Shown: piece by piece, positions 9,988 through 20,166 of the stretch
How positions within the stretch are numbered: position 1 is the first letter of the stretch
Layout of the letters: every line of letters begins with the position of its first letter
DNA from: Pelargonium cotyledonis
Lineage: Eukaryota; Streptophyta; Magnoliopsida; Geraniales; Geraniaceae
DNA: 21,029 nt
Assembly (NCBI GenBank): GCA_036897625.1
Contig: JAYMTA010001236.1
Location: 1-21,029 of the forward strand
Reading direction: 5' to 3'
Translations under genes and position numbers: made by a program
Notes under the pieces: model-generated
Databases searched by the model: none
What the model was told of the DNA's origin: nothing
The model's input: only the letters and a program-made list of their open reading frames with translations

Positions 9988-10256
9988 ACTTCTTTCGTCT
10001 CAAAATGAGTGTCTTGTTTGTCTAAATTTTTTGTCTCAAAATGAGTGTCTTATTTTTATTTTTATGTTATTATATTAGTGCTCTTCCTATATTATTCTTA
10101 TCACTTATGCATATAGCCAAATCTATACATGGAATGCACATGAAGTGTAAGTAGAAAAAATAAGAATTATATTAAAAACGTAATAAATTATTTTATAATT
10201 CTTAATTTTTTTTAAAAAAAACGGAAATAAGACACTATTTTGGTACTGTGAAAATT
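9988..10256. mobile_element. Stowaway-like (Tc1/mariner) MITE
   Basis: The left end, CTTCTTTCGTCTCAAAATGA followed by GTGTCTT, matches the Stowaway terminal pattern CTCCCTCYGTCCCAAAATAAGTGTC. The right end carries the complement, AATAAGACACTATTTTGGTAC. The TA before the left end fits the usual TA target site. A second copy of the end motif (TTTGTCTCAAAATGAGTGTC) sits just inside at about 10029-10050, so the left end is duplicated. There is no coding capacity. Confidence 0.6.
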
Positions 10257-10330
10257 TAATATCTAATACTAAAGCGTGTAGGGTCCACAGCCAGTAATGA
10301 ACAGGCTTTTAATTGACACGTGCTCCTAAA

Positions 10331-10388
10331 CAAACATCTACATCTATGATCTTGTTTTGCAAACATCTACATCTATGATCTTGTTTTG
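10331..10388 (+). repeat. Perfect 29-bp tandem duplication (2 copies)
   Basis: The unit beginning CAAACATCTACATC and ending CTTGTTTTG occurs at 10331-10359 and again at 10360-10388 with no difference that I can see, so it is a recent duplication. Confidence 0.9.
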
Positions 10389-10439
10389 AACAACTTTTAT
10401 AACGATCATCTTGATATCAAATCATTATTTTGAGTTAAA

Positions 10440-11770
10440 TTATTTTTTTATCAGTCGAGCTATACAGCAAGCGGAGCTCCCAAGAAAAATTTAAAGCGTT
10501 TGACCTAACACGCAGTGTTAGTGCAAAGTGTCGTGTTCTTGTAGTGTTATTGATCAAATATATATGTGTTATATGAGTCAACACAAGCACAACACATTTA
10601 ATAATCGTGTCGGTGCGTCGCGTTCGTATCAGTTTTATCTGAACGAGTGGTGTGGAAATGTACTTGTAGAGAATGAGCTTCCTGATATCCATAAATCTAA
10701 CGACGGTTGTTTTCCACCAATGAGTTATCTTTATTTTTTATAGATAAAATGTACAACAATAAATTTACAAGTTCTTGGCGTAAATTACCGTCTTAAAAAT
10801 TACCGATAAATATTTGCAAGTGATGTACATGCAAAATACATTTACCAAAACTACTTGCCCTAATCATCTACCAAAACTACAAATTAGATTATTCACATTA
10901 ACTCAAGAAACAATTAACATGAAAGAATTGTACTAATTAAACAGACCATTTCCTTAATATTTTCACCAAAAACATTTGTCGTTTATTGTAGTTGCATGTG
11001 ATTGCATGTGTGGTTCTTCAGAATTTCTTGTTGCCGACAACAATATTATCTGCAAAAACCAACTTTTTTTAATTATTTTTATTTCACTTTTCAACTTTTA
11101 AATAATTCCGTATCAATTCAGTTCCACTCTCATATGTTAGGATTCTATATTGTTCTCCACCTTTTACTTTAATAATGCAAAACATAAATATTTAAAAGTT
11201 AACATTCACCTTAATCAACAAATAGTTCCCTGAAATTATTTTCAAAATTAAAAAAAAAATTAGCTATGAGACCGTCGCGTTTGCTAAAACATCGTGAATA
11301 ATCAAAATAAATGCGACAAAAAAGTGAGAACAGCAGACAACAATTGCAGTAAAATTTGAGGCGACCATGTGAAAAGCTCTATCAACTGCTTTTTACTACC
11401 ATCAGATTTGTGATCATCTGATTTGACGACAAACTGGAAAGCAGTTCTTATTTTAGTATTACTATTTCAAAAAATTCTTCTTTTCCCATAGTTGGCCATT
11501 AAAGAGAGAAATATCCATGGAGCATCATTTTCAATTCCAAGAAAAAAACTCAAAACTCAATTATTCAAATAGTGCTTTCCACCAAAAAAATAAAATAAAA
11601 AATAAATTTGAAACCCTAGCTCCTTCTTTGTGGGTTCCACCTCCATCACTAACTCCAGTACTCTTGGTTTCCCATAAATATAGCTAGCCATAGCTAAAAA
11701 GCTCCACCAACCAGGAAATTTCTCCACCTCCATAGCCAGTTGCCACAACCCAAAACCTATTATTTTAAGA
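10440..11770. other. Intergenic DNA upstream of gene C, no gene
   Basis: There is no credible gene. Between about 10490 and 10640 lie CGTGT/ACACG-rich strings of the kind left by old repeats. A short inverted repeat (ATCAGAT at 11401-11407, ATCTGAT at 11416-11422) is the only other structure I noticed. Confidence 0.45.
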
Positions 11771-11785
11771 AAAACAAAGCTCTAG

Positions 11786-11811
11786 CTTCTTCTTCTTCTT
11801 CTTTATAAATA
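11786..11811 (+). promoter_or_regulatory. CTT-repeat pyrimidine patch and TATA box of gene C
   Basis: A run of CTT triplets ends directly at TATAAATA (11804-11811). Pyrimidine-rich patches next to the TATA box are common in plant core promoters. The start codon is only 43 nt beyond the TATA box, so the leader must be about 10-20 nt. Confidence 0.65.
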
Positions 11812-11853
11812 CCATATTGAGCATCCACACAAGTACTTACACACACAAACACT

Positions 11854-14018
11854 ATGGCAAAGATAAGCCTAAAGTACTTGGTCTCCACATTGGCCTTGTT
11901 TGTTTGCGCCACCACCCTCAGCCACGGTGCAGGCCACGCGCCGCTCTTCATCTTCGGAGACTCCCTCTACGACGTCGGAAACAACAACTACCTCAACGGC
12001 GGCAAGATCAACATCCCTCCTTACGGCGAAACCTACTTCAAGAAACCCACCGGAAGGGTTTGCGACGGTCGCATCATTCCCGACTTCATTGGTATGTAAA
12101 TTTTACTTTTTCGTGTTCGTGTCAGGTTGAAAATCTAATAATTTGTTGAGGTACACGAGACAAACAACGGTCTGTTTACGAGCAAATTGATAAAATAGAG
12201 CACGCGTTACATATTTGAATAATTGGTTTTAAGGTTACATGATCCGACCGAATTAATGTATTTGGGCCATTTCTTACTATAAGTTCTAAAAATCGTTACA
12301 AAAGTGGTCTATCATGTACACACATACATTTTACTCTCCAAAATGACTTTTACTAGCACCATCATTATGTACATAAAACGTCAAGTGTCGAAAAAAAGGT
12401 CGAGCCAAGGGTGGGCGGTAGCAGGCAAGGGCACACCCCAGCTTTATAAATAACATATTATATATAAAATTTAAACGTGCATGATTATATTGTTTGGTTT
12501 AGTTTTGATAGACCTTAACTATAGTTGAATAAGGCGGGTTGGATAAAAATAAGCACGTGCTTTTATCGGGTAACTTTTCATCAGCCTATAGTGCCCCGTG
12601 GTAAAAGGGTAAATCCGATAAAAGAAAATGCATAACACAAACACTCGAGTCATGTTGGATCACAATGTATGTACAATGTACTTAGGCTTTAATTCCCAAG
12701 TTTTATTATGAAATTGATGTGAAAATTTGACACAATTTCATTGGGCTATTTCTTTTTGCAGCTCAATACATGAACTTGCCATTGGTTAAGCCATATCTAG
12801 AACCTGGCTTCACCAACTACACAGATGGAGCTAGCTTTGCCTCATCAGGAGCTGGCATTCTTGCTTCAGTCAACCCAGGAACAGTAAGTTATTAAATATC
12901 AACTCAAAACCCGAAATCTCTTATGGGTCGGGTTGATGTTAGTTCATATCAACTCAAAACCCGAGTTGTCAGCTTTAAAGTCACATGTTAGAGTCACAAA
13001 AAGCTTCACATTCGAGTAAAAAGACTGCGTACATAAATGATCATCTCGTTACGATGATTTTAACAGTTACTTTTCGTGTGCGCGTGTTTTTGCAGCTGAA
13101 CCTTCCATTGCAGATGAGCTATCTTGAAGAAGTGGACAAGAAGCTGAAGCAGCAATTGGGAGATGCAGAAGCCAAGAAGTTGATGGCCAATGCTATCTAC
13201 TTGTTTTCCCTTGCAGGAAATGACTATATGACCCTTTTATCTACTGTCAAAGCCCCAGCTGTGCTCACTTCTTACCAGAAGAAGCAGTACATGGAAATGG
13301 TTCTCGGCAATTTCACAACCGCAATCAAAGTAAGCGTTCAGTCAACGAGTTATTGGCTGAAACAGAGTCGTGTCGTGTCAAACGCGTTTAAGTAACGAAC
13401 TTTACCCGTGCAGAAAATATACTCGATGGGAGGAAGGAAATTCGGGATCCAAAGTGTGGGGCCATTGGGATGCATGCCAGCATACATAGCAGCATCAGGA
13501 AGTGCAGCAACTTGTGCACATGAACCCACAGTGATGGCCAAAATGCACAATGTTGCTATGCCCAATTTGATGAAGAGGCTTGAGACCCAATTGCCTCAAA
13601 TCAAATATGCCATCTATGACTACTACTCTCAACTCACCATCAGAACTTTTTATCCCAAGAAATATGGTATGTAGCATCATCGACCGTATGGTCAATTAGT
13701 TGTCAGCTCGAAAGTAGAGCTGACAGTTCGAATTTTCGGGATGAAAATGTCTAATCTGAATCCGACCCGCTAATGGAATAGTGTTTTGCAGGTTTCACAT
13801 CAGGAAAGAGTGCATGTTGTGGGAGTGGACTGTACAATGGGTCACCAACTTGTGGATCCACAAATGGATACAATTTGTGTAGCAACCCAGCTGAGTATGT
13901 GTGGTGGGATGCTGCTCATCCATCTGAAGCTTTGAACAAGCAATTGGGTGAGCAAATGTGGAGTGGAGGTAGTGATGTCTCTAAGCCCTACAACTTGAAG
14001 ACACTCTTTGAGATGTGA
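11854..14018 (+). CDS. GDSL esterase/lipase, gene C (5 exons, 357 aa)
   Basis: Predicted secreted SGNH hydrolase. Exons: 11854-12091, 12762-12883, 13096-13329, 13414-13666, 13792-14018, all GT-AG. The signal peptide is about residues 6-24. Motifs: [15 protein letters not shown] (nucleophile Ser37), SFASSGAG (block II), LAGNDYM (Asn162) and DAAH (Asp322, His325). The Cys loop ACCGSG...TCG...LC is complete. Compared with A and B, exon 1 has markedly more C/G at third codon positions, exon 3 is 9 nt longer and block V is DAAHPSE, so this is the most diverged member of the array. Exon 3 has two in-frame acceptors (after 13095 and after 13113); the first gives [12 protein letters not shown], which aligns with gene A (ISLRTQLSHFKD), so I chose it. 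The substrate is unknown. Confidence 0.92.
12092..12761 (+). other. Long first intron of gene C, with palindromic G-box
   Basis: At 670 nt this is the longest GDSL intron in the window. It contains AAGCACGTGCTT (12551-12562), a 12-bp palindrome around the CACGTG G-box, flanked by GATAAAA and TTTTATC. A GC-richer string near 12400-12445 (GGGTGGGCGGTAGCAGG) looks like a repeat remnant. Confidence 0.5.
13701..13725 (+). repeat. Perfect 9-bp hairpin in intron 4 of gene C
   Basis: TGTCAGCTC (13701-13709) and GAGCTGACA (13717-13725) are exact complements around a 7-nt loop. The right arm belongs to TAGAGCTGACAGTTCG, which also occurs in intron 3 of gene B (about 7813-7828). Confidence 0.7.
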
Positions 14019-14279
14019 TTACACAGAAAACAATGAGTGACACATCGGAGACTCAGTCAAGTCAACGAGAGAATGTTATGTCATTTAATGTCACTCGTGT
14101 TCGTCACAATTGTCCACCTAGATTCTATTGTTTTGTATTTTGTCTAAGTCTCGACTGTTAATAGGTTGGTTGAGACTCTATGCGATCTATCAATAATGTA
14201 TATCTCTAGTTTTTTATGCCTTTAAGAGATGAAGTTGTATGAAGATTTTATTTTCTTAATTTATTTTATTTAATGAATG

Positions 14280-14285
14280 AATAAA
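14280..14285 (+). terminator. Candidate polyadenylation signal, gene C
   Basis: AATAAA lies 262 nt after the stop codon of gene C. TTTATT strings (AATAAA on the minus strand) at 14247-14275 could serve the convergent exchanger gene, so the two transcripts may meet or overlap here. Confidence 0.4.
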
Positions 14286-14769
14286 AATGTATGCACCATT
14301 TCTTTTGAGCTCGTCTTTTCTTATTTCTATACTCTGATCATTGTCTCAAAATGAGTGTTCTTTAGTATTTGTATAATAAGTTAGTTATTATCTCTTAAAT
14401 TTGATGCATATGGAATGAGTAAATAGAGAAGCGAACAACGAAAATAATGAAATGGGCTTCGTAACACAGCAAAGAGCACTCAAATCTTCATTTCATACTA
14501 AAAAAACGATAGATGTGAAGAACACAGGTTGCAGCTGAGTCCCTCGTGCTCGTGAACGTGACTGAGGGCCCTATTATACAATGCCCCGAAATGTCCCAGC
14601 AAATTGATGTTGGGACAATACATGCATTGTTCGTTACGGGATCTAGAAAAATAAAATCGCAATGCCTGATATGTGTGTAAAGATAGAGCAGGTTCAGATA
14701 CATTGCCTCTTATGACGTCTTCTCTGGAGAAAACCGCCGGGTAGGATGCTTTGTGGACGCCCGTCATTG

Positions 14770-17700
14770 TCATTGATCATTATCTGAGTCGGAATGCAAA
14801 ACAAGTCAGCAATAGTTACCAATATGATTCAAAGGTTTGTACTTGAACAAGATCAAGCCATTCGTAACTTACCAGAAGGGTCAACATGTACAAAGAAGCT
14901 AGCCGCGACAATGAGATAGCATAGAATAAGCATTAGACCCTTGAAATAGTTTGATGTTCCTTCCTGAAAGACGCGTGCAATGACAACGAAGTTACAAGGC
15001 ATTACACGTAACAATTTTTTTTGCATTTCCAATTCCGTAACATAAACAATGATAATATACATAGTTACGTGATACGTATCTAAAAGAAGCGGAGGAGACT
15101 CGATGACAAACCTGCAGCATGAACGCCACAACTAGCACAGTGATGAAGAGAGTGGCGGTCTCAAAGAGCTGAAAATTCAAGTCCATTGGCTGTCCCATGA
15201 TCCACCCAACAATCACGCAGAAGGGAATCTGCAATTTTCAACAACACAAAAGTCAAAACTCCATCGACTTGTTCAATATCTAACTACGAAAAAGGTCGAT
15301 AGCGAATGCAACATGTTTCTTAAACTAGAGGTCAACAATTCTTCGAGGCGTCCATTTAAGTTTTGACAATCAGAATGAATAATTGAATGCAGATTATGAG
15401 GTCTTACCACAAACATCGATATTTGTGTTGACGACCCAATTGCAACTCCAAGTGTGATGTCCTGAAGGATAATCAAGTTAACGAATCAAATACGAATGGC
15501 CTCTTAAATAGGCGAGATACAAATCTTCAGAGCACTCACAAGCTTATCCTTCATCGCAAACATAATCGCACTAGCATGCTCTGCAGCATTTCCTACAATG
15601 GGAAGCAATATGACGCTAATGAAAGCAATGGGCATATTCAACGAGTCAGATGCCCCCTACAATCAAACAGGAATGCAATCAAATACTAGCTCTTTCTAGT
15701 CGTAAAGATTGGGCCCGAAACAAATCAAGAAGAGAGAAAGAGAGCTAAAAAAGAAAAGGCCACAGAATGTAAAAGTTTATAATAGGGAAGCACACCATCT
15801 CTGAAACCAAAGCAAGCAAACGGGGGAAAATGGGGTTCCAGAAGTCAATCGGGTTACTCGAAAATGATTTTTTCATCACTTTTGGAGATTGGTTTATTGG
15901 CTCTAGTCATCTGAGGATAAATCAATATTTACCTGGATGGCGTCGACAAGGTACCCAGATAATACAGACACCCACATAGTCAACACAGCAAGCCAGCCAA
16001 TACATTCCCACTGAGTTATCTCCGGAACCTCGTCTTCATCAGACTCTTCTTCTTCTTCATTGACCCTCTCCTGCAGTAATTGCAAAAGGTTTACTTGTGC
16101 TAACTTAACAATATAACACCGTAAGATGCATTCTTTTATTGCACTACTTCACAATATGTTATAACGTGGTAAAGCACATAAATATTTGTTGTTCAAAATG
16201 ATTAGCAATAAATGCTTACAAATTCGATTGTATGTTAATATACCATAAATATTGGATGTAATCTGGATTTGAAAAAGTTCCTTTTGTATTGTCCTCTCCT
16301 TGATTACATAACCCAATCCTTGCACCATTGGCAATTTGTTACTCTTAGTTTCAATATTTTGTACTAGTGTGCTCAATTTTTATATTCCACAAATTAGCAG
16401 TCAGCAGCAAAACAAAAGTAAGCAACACTACAAACGGCATATTTTTCAAATGAAAACCTCAACAAAAAGCTAGAGTCCATAATGAGATTGAGGAAAAGGA
16501 TCTGACCTCATCAATCGGACAATAAAGATTATTTTGACTTTTGAGTTGAAAGAAAAGATAGCTAGCATAAGCTACTAGCATCACGCCACTGCTAAATCTT
16601 GAAAGAGATAGCTCTGACTTTCCGAAATGAACCTCGGTATGTGTGAAGTGAAGTACAGCAGGAAATAGGATCCCCATCACGGCCATCAACAGCAAACCAG
16701 AATTTACCAAAGCAGCTGACTGTTGAAAATAATATTAGGATGATGTCAATGTTAAGAAGATCACTTACTAAATAGCTCATTTTAGGAGCAAACTTTCCAA
16801 TCAGATCGACGATCTTACCTTATTGAAAACCTGAACTTTCTTGTAATGAACAAACCCACCAGTAAAGAAGGCGCACCCGAGCACTAAGAGCATATTTGAC
16901 AAAATGGAGCCCAGTAAAGATTGCTGAACAACCCTTATCATTCCATTCTTCAAGGCATAAATTGATATTATCATTTCCGTCGCATTACCAAATGTGGCAT
17001 TGAGAAGACCCCCAACTACAAAACCCAACCGGAAAAGAAACTTTTACTTGCTACATAAATCCACGTGCACATAAAGAGGAAAACCAAAGCTTTGGGAGGC
17101 AAATAGTAGATTCAGTAATCTTCTTAGAGATACATACAAGGGGCAACCTCTTAATGATTATGATGACACACACGTTGACCACTATTCACACGTAAAGGTT
17201 CAAAAACATATGTCCTCGTACAAAAGCTAATTAAATGACAATTTGAATACCTTCAAATTCGATGGATGTAGTCAATCCACTTATAATATCTAATTAAATC
17301 AATGTGCATGTTATGCATGCATGACATGCCGATATCAAAAAAAGAAACTGATACTGTGTTTATGGATATACCCCATTTTAAATGTCACATCAGCGCCGCT
17401 CAATCAAAATTCAAAGTTGATGGTCAACCAACTCTAACTAACGGCAAGAACTAAATTGGCCCCAAAATCATTTTGGTTTTTTGAAAGTTTAGGGACTAAA
17501 TCGGTGTCTTTTTGAAAGTTCAAGGACTTAATCAGCCATTTTCCCCTAAATTGAAGAGTCATATACACTATATAGTACTGCCGAAACATTAACCATACCT
17601 GTTGGTCCTGTGTAGAATGCCAGCTGCCTGCGCCACAACGGAAAATAAACTTCTATGAGCATTATCGTGAGATAAAGCAGTAGTAAATAAAATCAAATGT

Positions 17701-19137
17701 AATCTCAAATTTGATCAAGTCCAAACTTACTCAGTTGCATAACCAAGACGCTCTGCCAAAGGTGTAATGCCCACTAAACTGAAGAAGAAGACCAATCCCT
17801 AATATACGTCAAGCAAATATGAAAGAATTACAAAACATAAATATATTCATTATGAACTTTTAAGTCTTGGACAGAGTGAGACTGGAAGAGAAAACAGTTA
17901 AGAAAATTCTAATAGAAAATGTTCAATTTTCGTCCCAGCTATCTATTTTGTTCCGAACAGGTACCCAATTCGATTTTTGTTCTAATTTATTCCCCAAACT
18001 ATCCATATTGTTCCAATTTGGTCCCAAGCAATGTTATTTTGTTTCGAATTGGTCCAATATGTATTGGTGCCGCTAAAATAGGCTGACGTGACAATATTTT
18101 TTGGTCAATTTTATGTAGAAGTGGTGCTTAAATTAGCTAAATTTACTAAGGGGCTAATTGGAACAAAATTTTATGAGTAAGAGACGTGGTGGCCACATCA
18201 ATTTTGTCCAATTTGGTACCTCAATTATACATTTTTGTTCCAAAATGATCTCATTCGTAGATTTAACTAACTTAAACACCACGTGGTTTACACGTCAACA
18301 AAAACAATTCTAGAAAATATTACGAAAAATGTCACCTAAGCTTAATTTGACGGCACCGTTTAGACCAAACTGGAGCATAAAAAATCAAATTGGGTTCAAT
18401 TTGGAACAAAATGGATAGATTGGAGACCAAAAATATTTTCCTGATCTAATAGCTTTTGGTGCTATCATATGCACAACCTCTCAATGAAATATTCCTATGT
18501 TCAAGAAGAAAATGTAAAAAAATATCAATAGAGTTGTACGTCTTACGTGCTTTCCGGTAACATAGTGCAGCAATATTGCCAAAGGACCAAATGGTAGCAA
18601 AATGTTAATCCTCGCTTTTATTAAGACAATGTAAATACTCCTCAGTACTCTGCCTCGTGATAGCTTATAAATCCATGATTTAGCCACATCTGCACCTGAA
18701 TCCATAGGAGCTTCCTCAAAATTCAATGTCCGTATTTTCCTCACTGGGGATGAGCTGAATGGAAGCTCCTCGTTATCAGATTCAACATTTATCTTCTCTT
18801 CTACTCTCATCTACACAACAGATAACTAATCAATCTTAGTTGAAAAGCCGTATTGGCTTAACAGAAAAGTTATATACAGACCCCTATAACAAGTTGTGAG
18901 AAATTGTCCTAATTGTCGACCATGATTTCAGATAAACCGATTAGAAAATAATCATAGACATAGAGGTATCACAAAGAGGGCAAAAGATAATGTTAACACT
19001 TAAGAGGAAATACCGAAACACAGGTCAACTATTGGTGCTCACTCGAAATCAACTATATAAACCGTAAATGAAAATCAAAGCAAAACATGATTCCAAATAA
19101 AATGCGCATCAAAGATGGGCAGAAAATCACTCACCAT
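14770..19137 (-). CDS. CAX: Vacuolar cation/proton exchanger, CAX2/CAX5 type (12 coding exons, 434 aa)
   Basis: A tonoplast antiporter expected to load Ca2+ (and Mn2+) into the vacuole against H+. Coding exons in order: 19137-19135, 18810-18547, 17798-17731, 17627-17599, 17015-16819, 16719-16507, 16070-15933, 15656-15540, 15461-15408, 15228-15112, 14963-14873, 14783-14770, all GT-AG and in phase. The first alpha-repeat contains GNATE (residues 131-135) and the second contains GNAAEH (326-331); an acidic loop [11 protein letters not shown] (about 262-272) lies between the halves. [24 protein letters not shown] and LNATFGN match CAX2-type proteins from memory. Cys169-Ala170-Phe171 is the triplet tied to Mn2+ transport in Arabidopsis CAX2. 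Length fits the family (about 440 aa). Start: ATG at 19137 joins directly to a second ATG at 18810. The C-terminus, VDPSDNDQ, relies on a 14-nt last coding exon; read-through of that donor would give [10 protein letters not shown] instead. Confidence 0.92.
17306..17329. repeat. 24-nt near-perfect palindrome with RY motif, in a CAX intron
   Basis: The sequence runs from GCATGTTATGCA to TGCATGACATGC and pairs with itself at all positions except one T/G pair. Its centre holds CATGCATG, the RY motif recognised by B3-domain factors in seed genes. A role inside an intron is unknown. Confidence 0.6.
17375..17550. repeat. Dispersed-repeat remnant in a CAX intron
   Basis: Strings such as AGTTTAGGGACTAAATCGG and GTTCAAGGACTTAATCAGCC, preceded by CACATCAGC and a TAACGGCAAG motif, are typical of a very common class of plant interspersed repeats. 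There is no coding capacity. A related stretch lies at the right end of the window. Confidence 0.4.
17599..17627 (-). other. 29-nt micro-exon of the CAX gene
   Basis: Flanked by CGCAG and GTATGG, this exon supplies one base of a Glu codon, then QLAFYTGPT and one base of the next codon. The protein it encodes is core CAX sequence ([21 protein letters not shown]), so it must be included. Confidence 0.85.
17931..18428. mobile_element. About 500-bp element with inverted ends in a CAX intron
   Basis: The left end (CGTCCCAGCTATCTATTTTG, then TTCC) and the right end (GGAACAAAATGGATAGATTG, then GAGACC) are inverted complements with few mismatches. Related TTCCAATTTGGT strings recur inside in both orientations. 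It has no coding frame, so it is a non-autonomous DNA element or decayed repeat. I could not find a clear target-site duplication to assign a superfamily. Confidence 0.5.
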
Positions 19138-19255
19138 AGTTAGAATTTGTCGAAAAATGGCATTAATAACGCCCACGTTGTGAAATAACTTATGTCAAGC
19201 TCTCAACAGAACATGCTGGATTCTCTCCCGCACCAGCACCTATAGAAACTTGAAG
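19135..19255 (-). other. CAX leader exon 2 with two short uORFs
   Basis: An acceptor TTTGCAG precedes 19255, and the exon ends at the ATG of 19137-19135 before GTGAGT. It contains uORF1 (19214-19203, Met-Phe-Cys-stop) and uORF2 (19163-19140, MPFFDKF-stop), whose stop is only 2 nt before the main ATG. The main frame has an upstream in-frame TGA and no earlier in-frame ATG in this exon. Confidence 0.6.
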
Positions 19256-19844
19256 CTGCAAATAGTTGTCAAGCAACAAAATTTCAACAAAATGGAAAGC
19301 AATCTTCCTTGTATTCATTTTCAACCAAATCTATTAGTTGATGAGTACAATTTCACAAGAAAATATCAGCAGCCCACAAACTAAAAACACTTACATAACC
19401 AAATTCATGATATACCAATCCCACAACACCCCAACATAAACCCTAAACACAAACACAAACAACACCAAACAGAATTCAAAAGCTATTATAAGCAATAGCA
19501 AGCACCAAAATGACACAGTGCTCACTCCTTGATCCAAAAAAAAAAATCCAATCTTGTTTACCATTTCACATTGATTGAGGGCTGAGAAACTTCTACAAGC
19601 TAAAAAGTAGCAAACCCAGATAGAAATTTGAAGAAACTGAAGCTAGAGGTGATTAGAAGCTGAGTTGACTCGCTAAACAAGCTGCTCAGATGTGGGTTTC
19701 AAGTGGGTCAGTAATAAGTAGCAGAAACATCAGCAGATCAGAGCAGAGCAAGTGAAGCAAGTAAGTGGGCAATGAATTGAACAAACCCAAATCTTAAACC
19801 ACTGAGGAAAAGCAGTAGAGATCAATAGAGAAAGATTTGCTACC

Positions 19845-19975
19845 TGTGTAGTGAAATGGATCCACAGCTCTTCCTTCTGGTTGGAGCTGAGTTGCAAATG
19901 GAGTTGGAGTGGGACCCAAATCACCTTGAATAATGGAAATAGTAGACGAGAGAGATTTGATGGAGTTTAGATATC
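19845..19975 (-). other. CAX leader exon 1 (5' end approximate)
   Basis: The donor ACACAG followed by GTAGCA after 19844 pairs with the acceptor at 19255, giving a 588-nt intron in the 5' untranslated region, a usual feature of plant transporter genes. The outer end is estimated only. Candidate TATA strings on the minus strand lie near 20010 (TTATATTTT) and 20130-20137 (CTTATATAAG). Confidence 0.4.
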
Positions 19976-20136
19976 AACAAAACCAACATGAATGAACCTT
20001 CCATGAAAATATAAGCCTTTATCTTAACCACTTTCAATTCAATTTTTGAAGCTTCATTTATTATGACAAAGAAATTGTTAAAAGTGCTACTTTGGTTACT
20101 CTACTTGAATAGAGATGGATGGTAGTAGCTTATATA

Positions 20137-20166
20137 AGCATTACAAAGCATTACAAAGCATTGTAT
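20137..20166. repeat. 10-bp tandem repeat beside the putative CAX TATA box
   Basis: AGCATTACAA is repeated twice and begins a third time, directly next to the TATATAAG palindrome. It lies about 1 kb upstream of the CAX start codon. Confidence 0.6.

Noticed and set aside
10435-10743. Overlapping frames on both strands between genes B and C
   Set aside because: The sequence is rich in CGTGT/ACACG strings typical of old repeats, with no protein similarity that I can see.
14853-14872. Alternative CAX C-terminus by reading past the donor at 14873
   Set aside because: The donor GTAAGTT is strong and a matching acceptor (CTCAG before 14783) gives a typical short CAX tail; read-through is kept only as an alternative.
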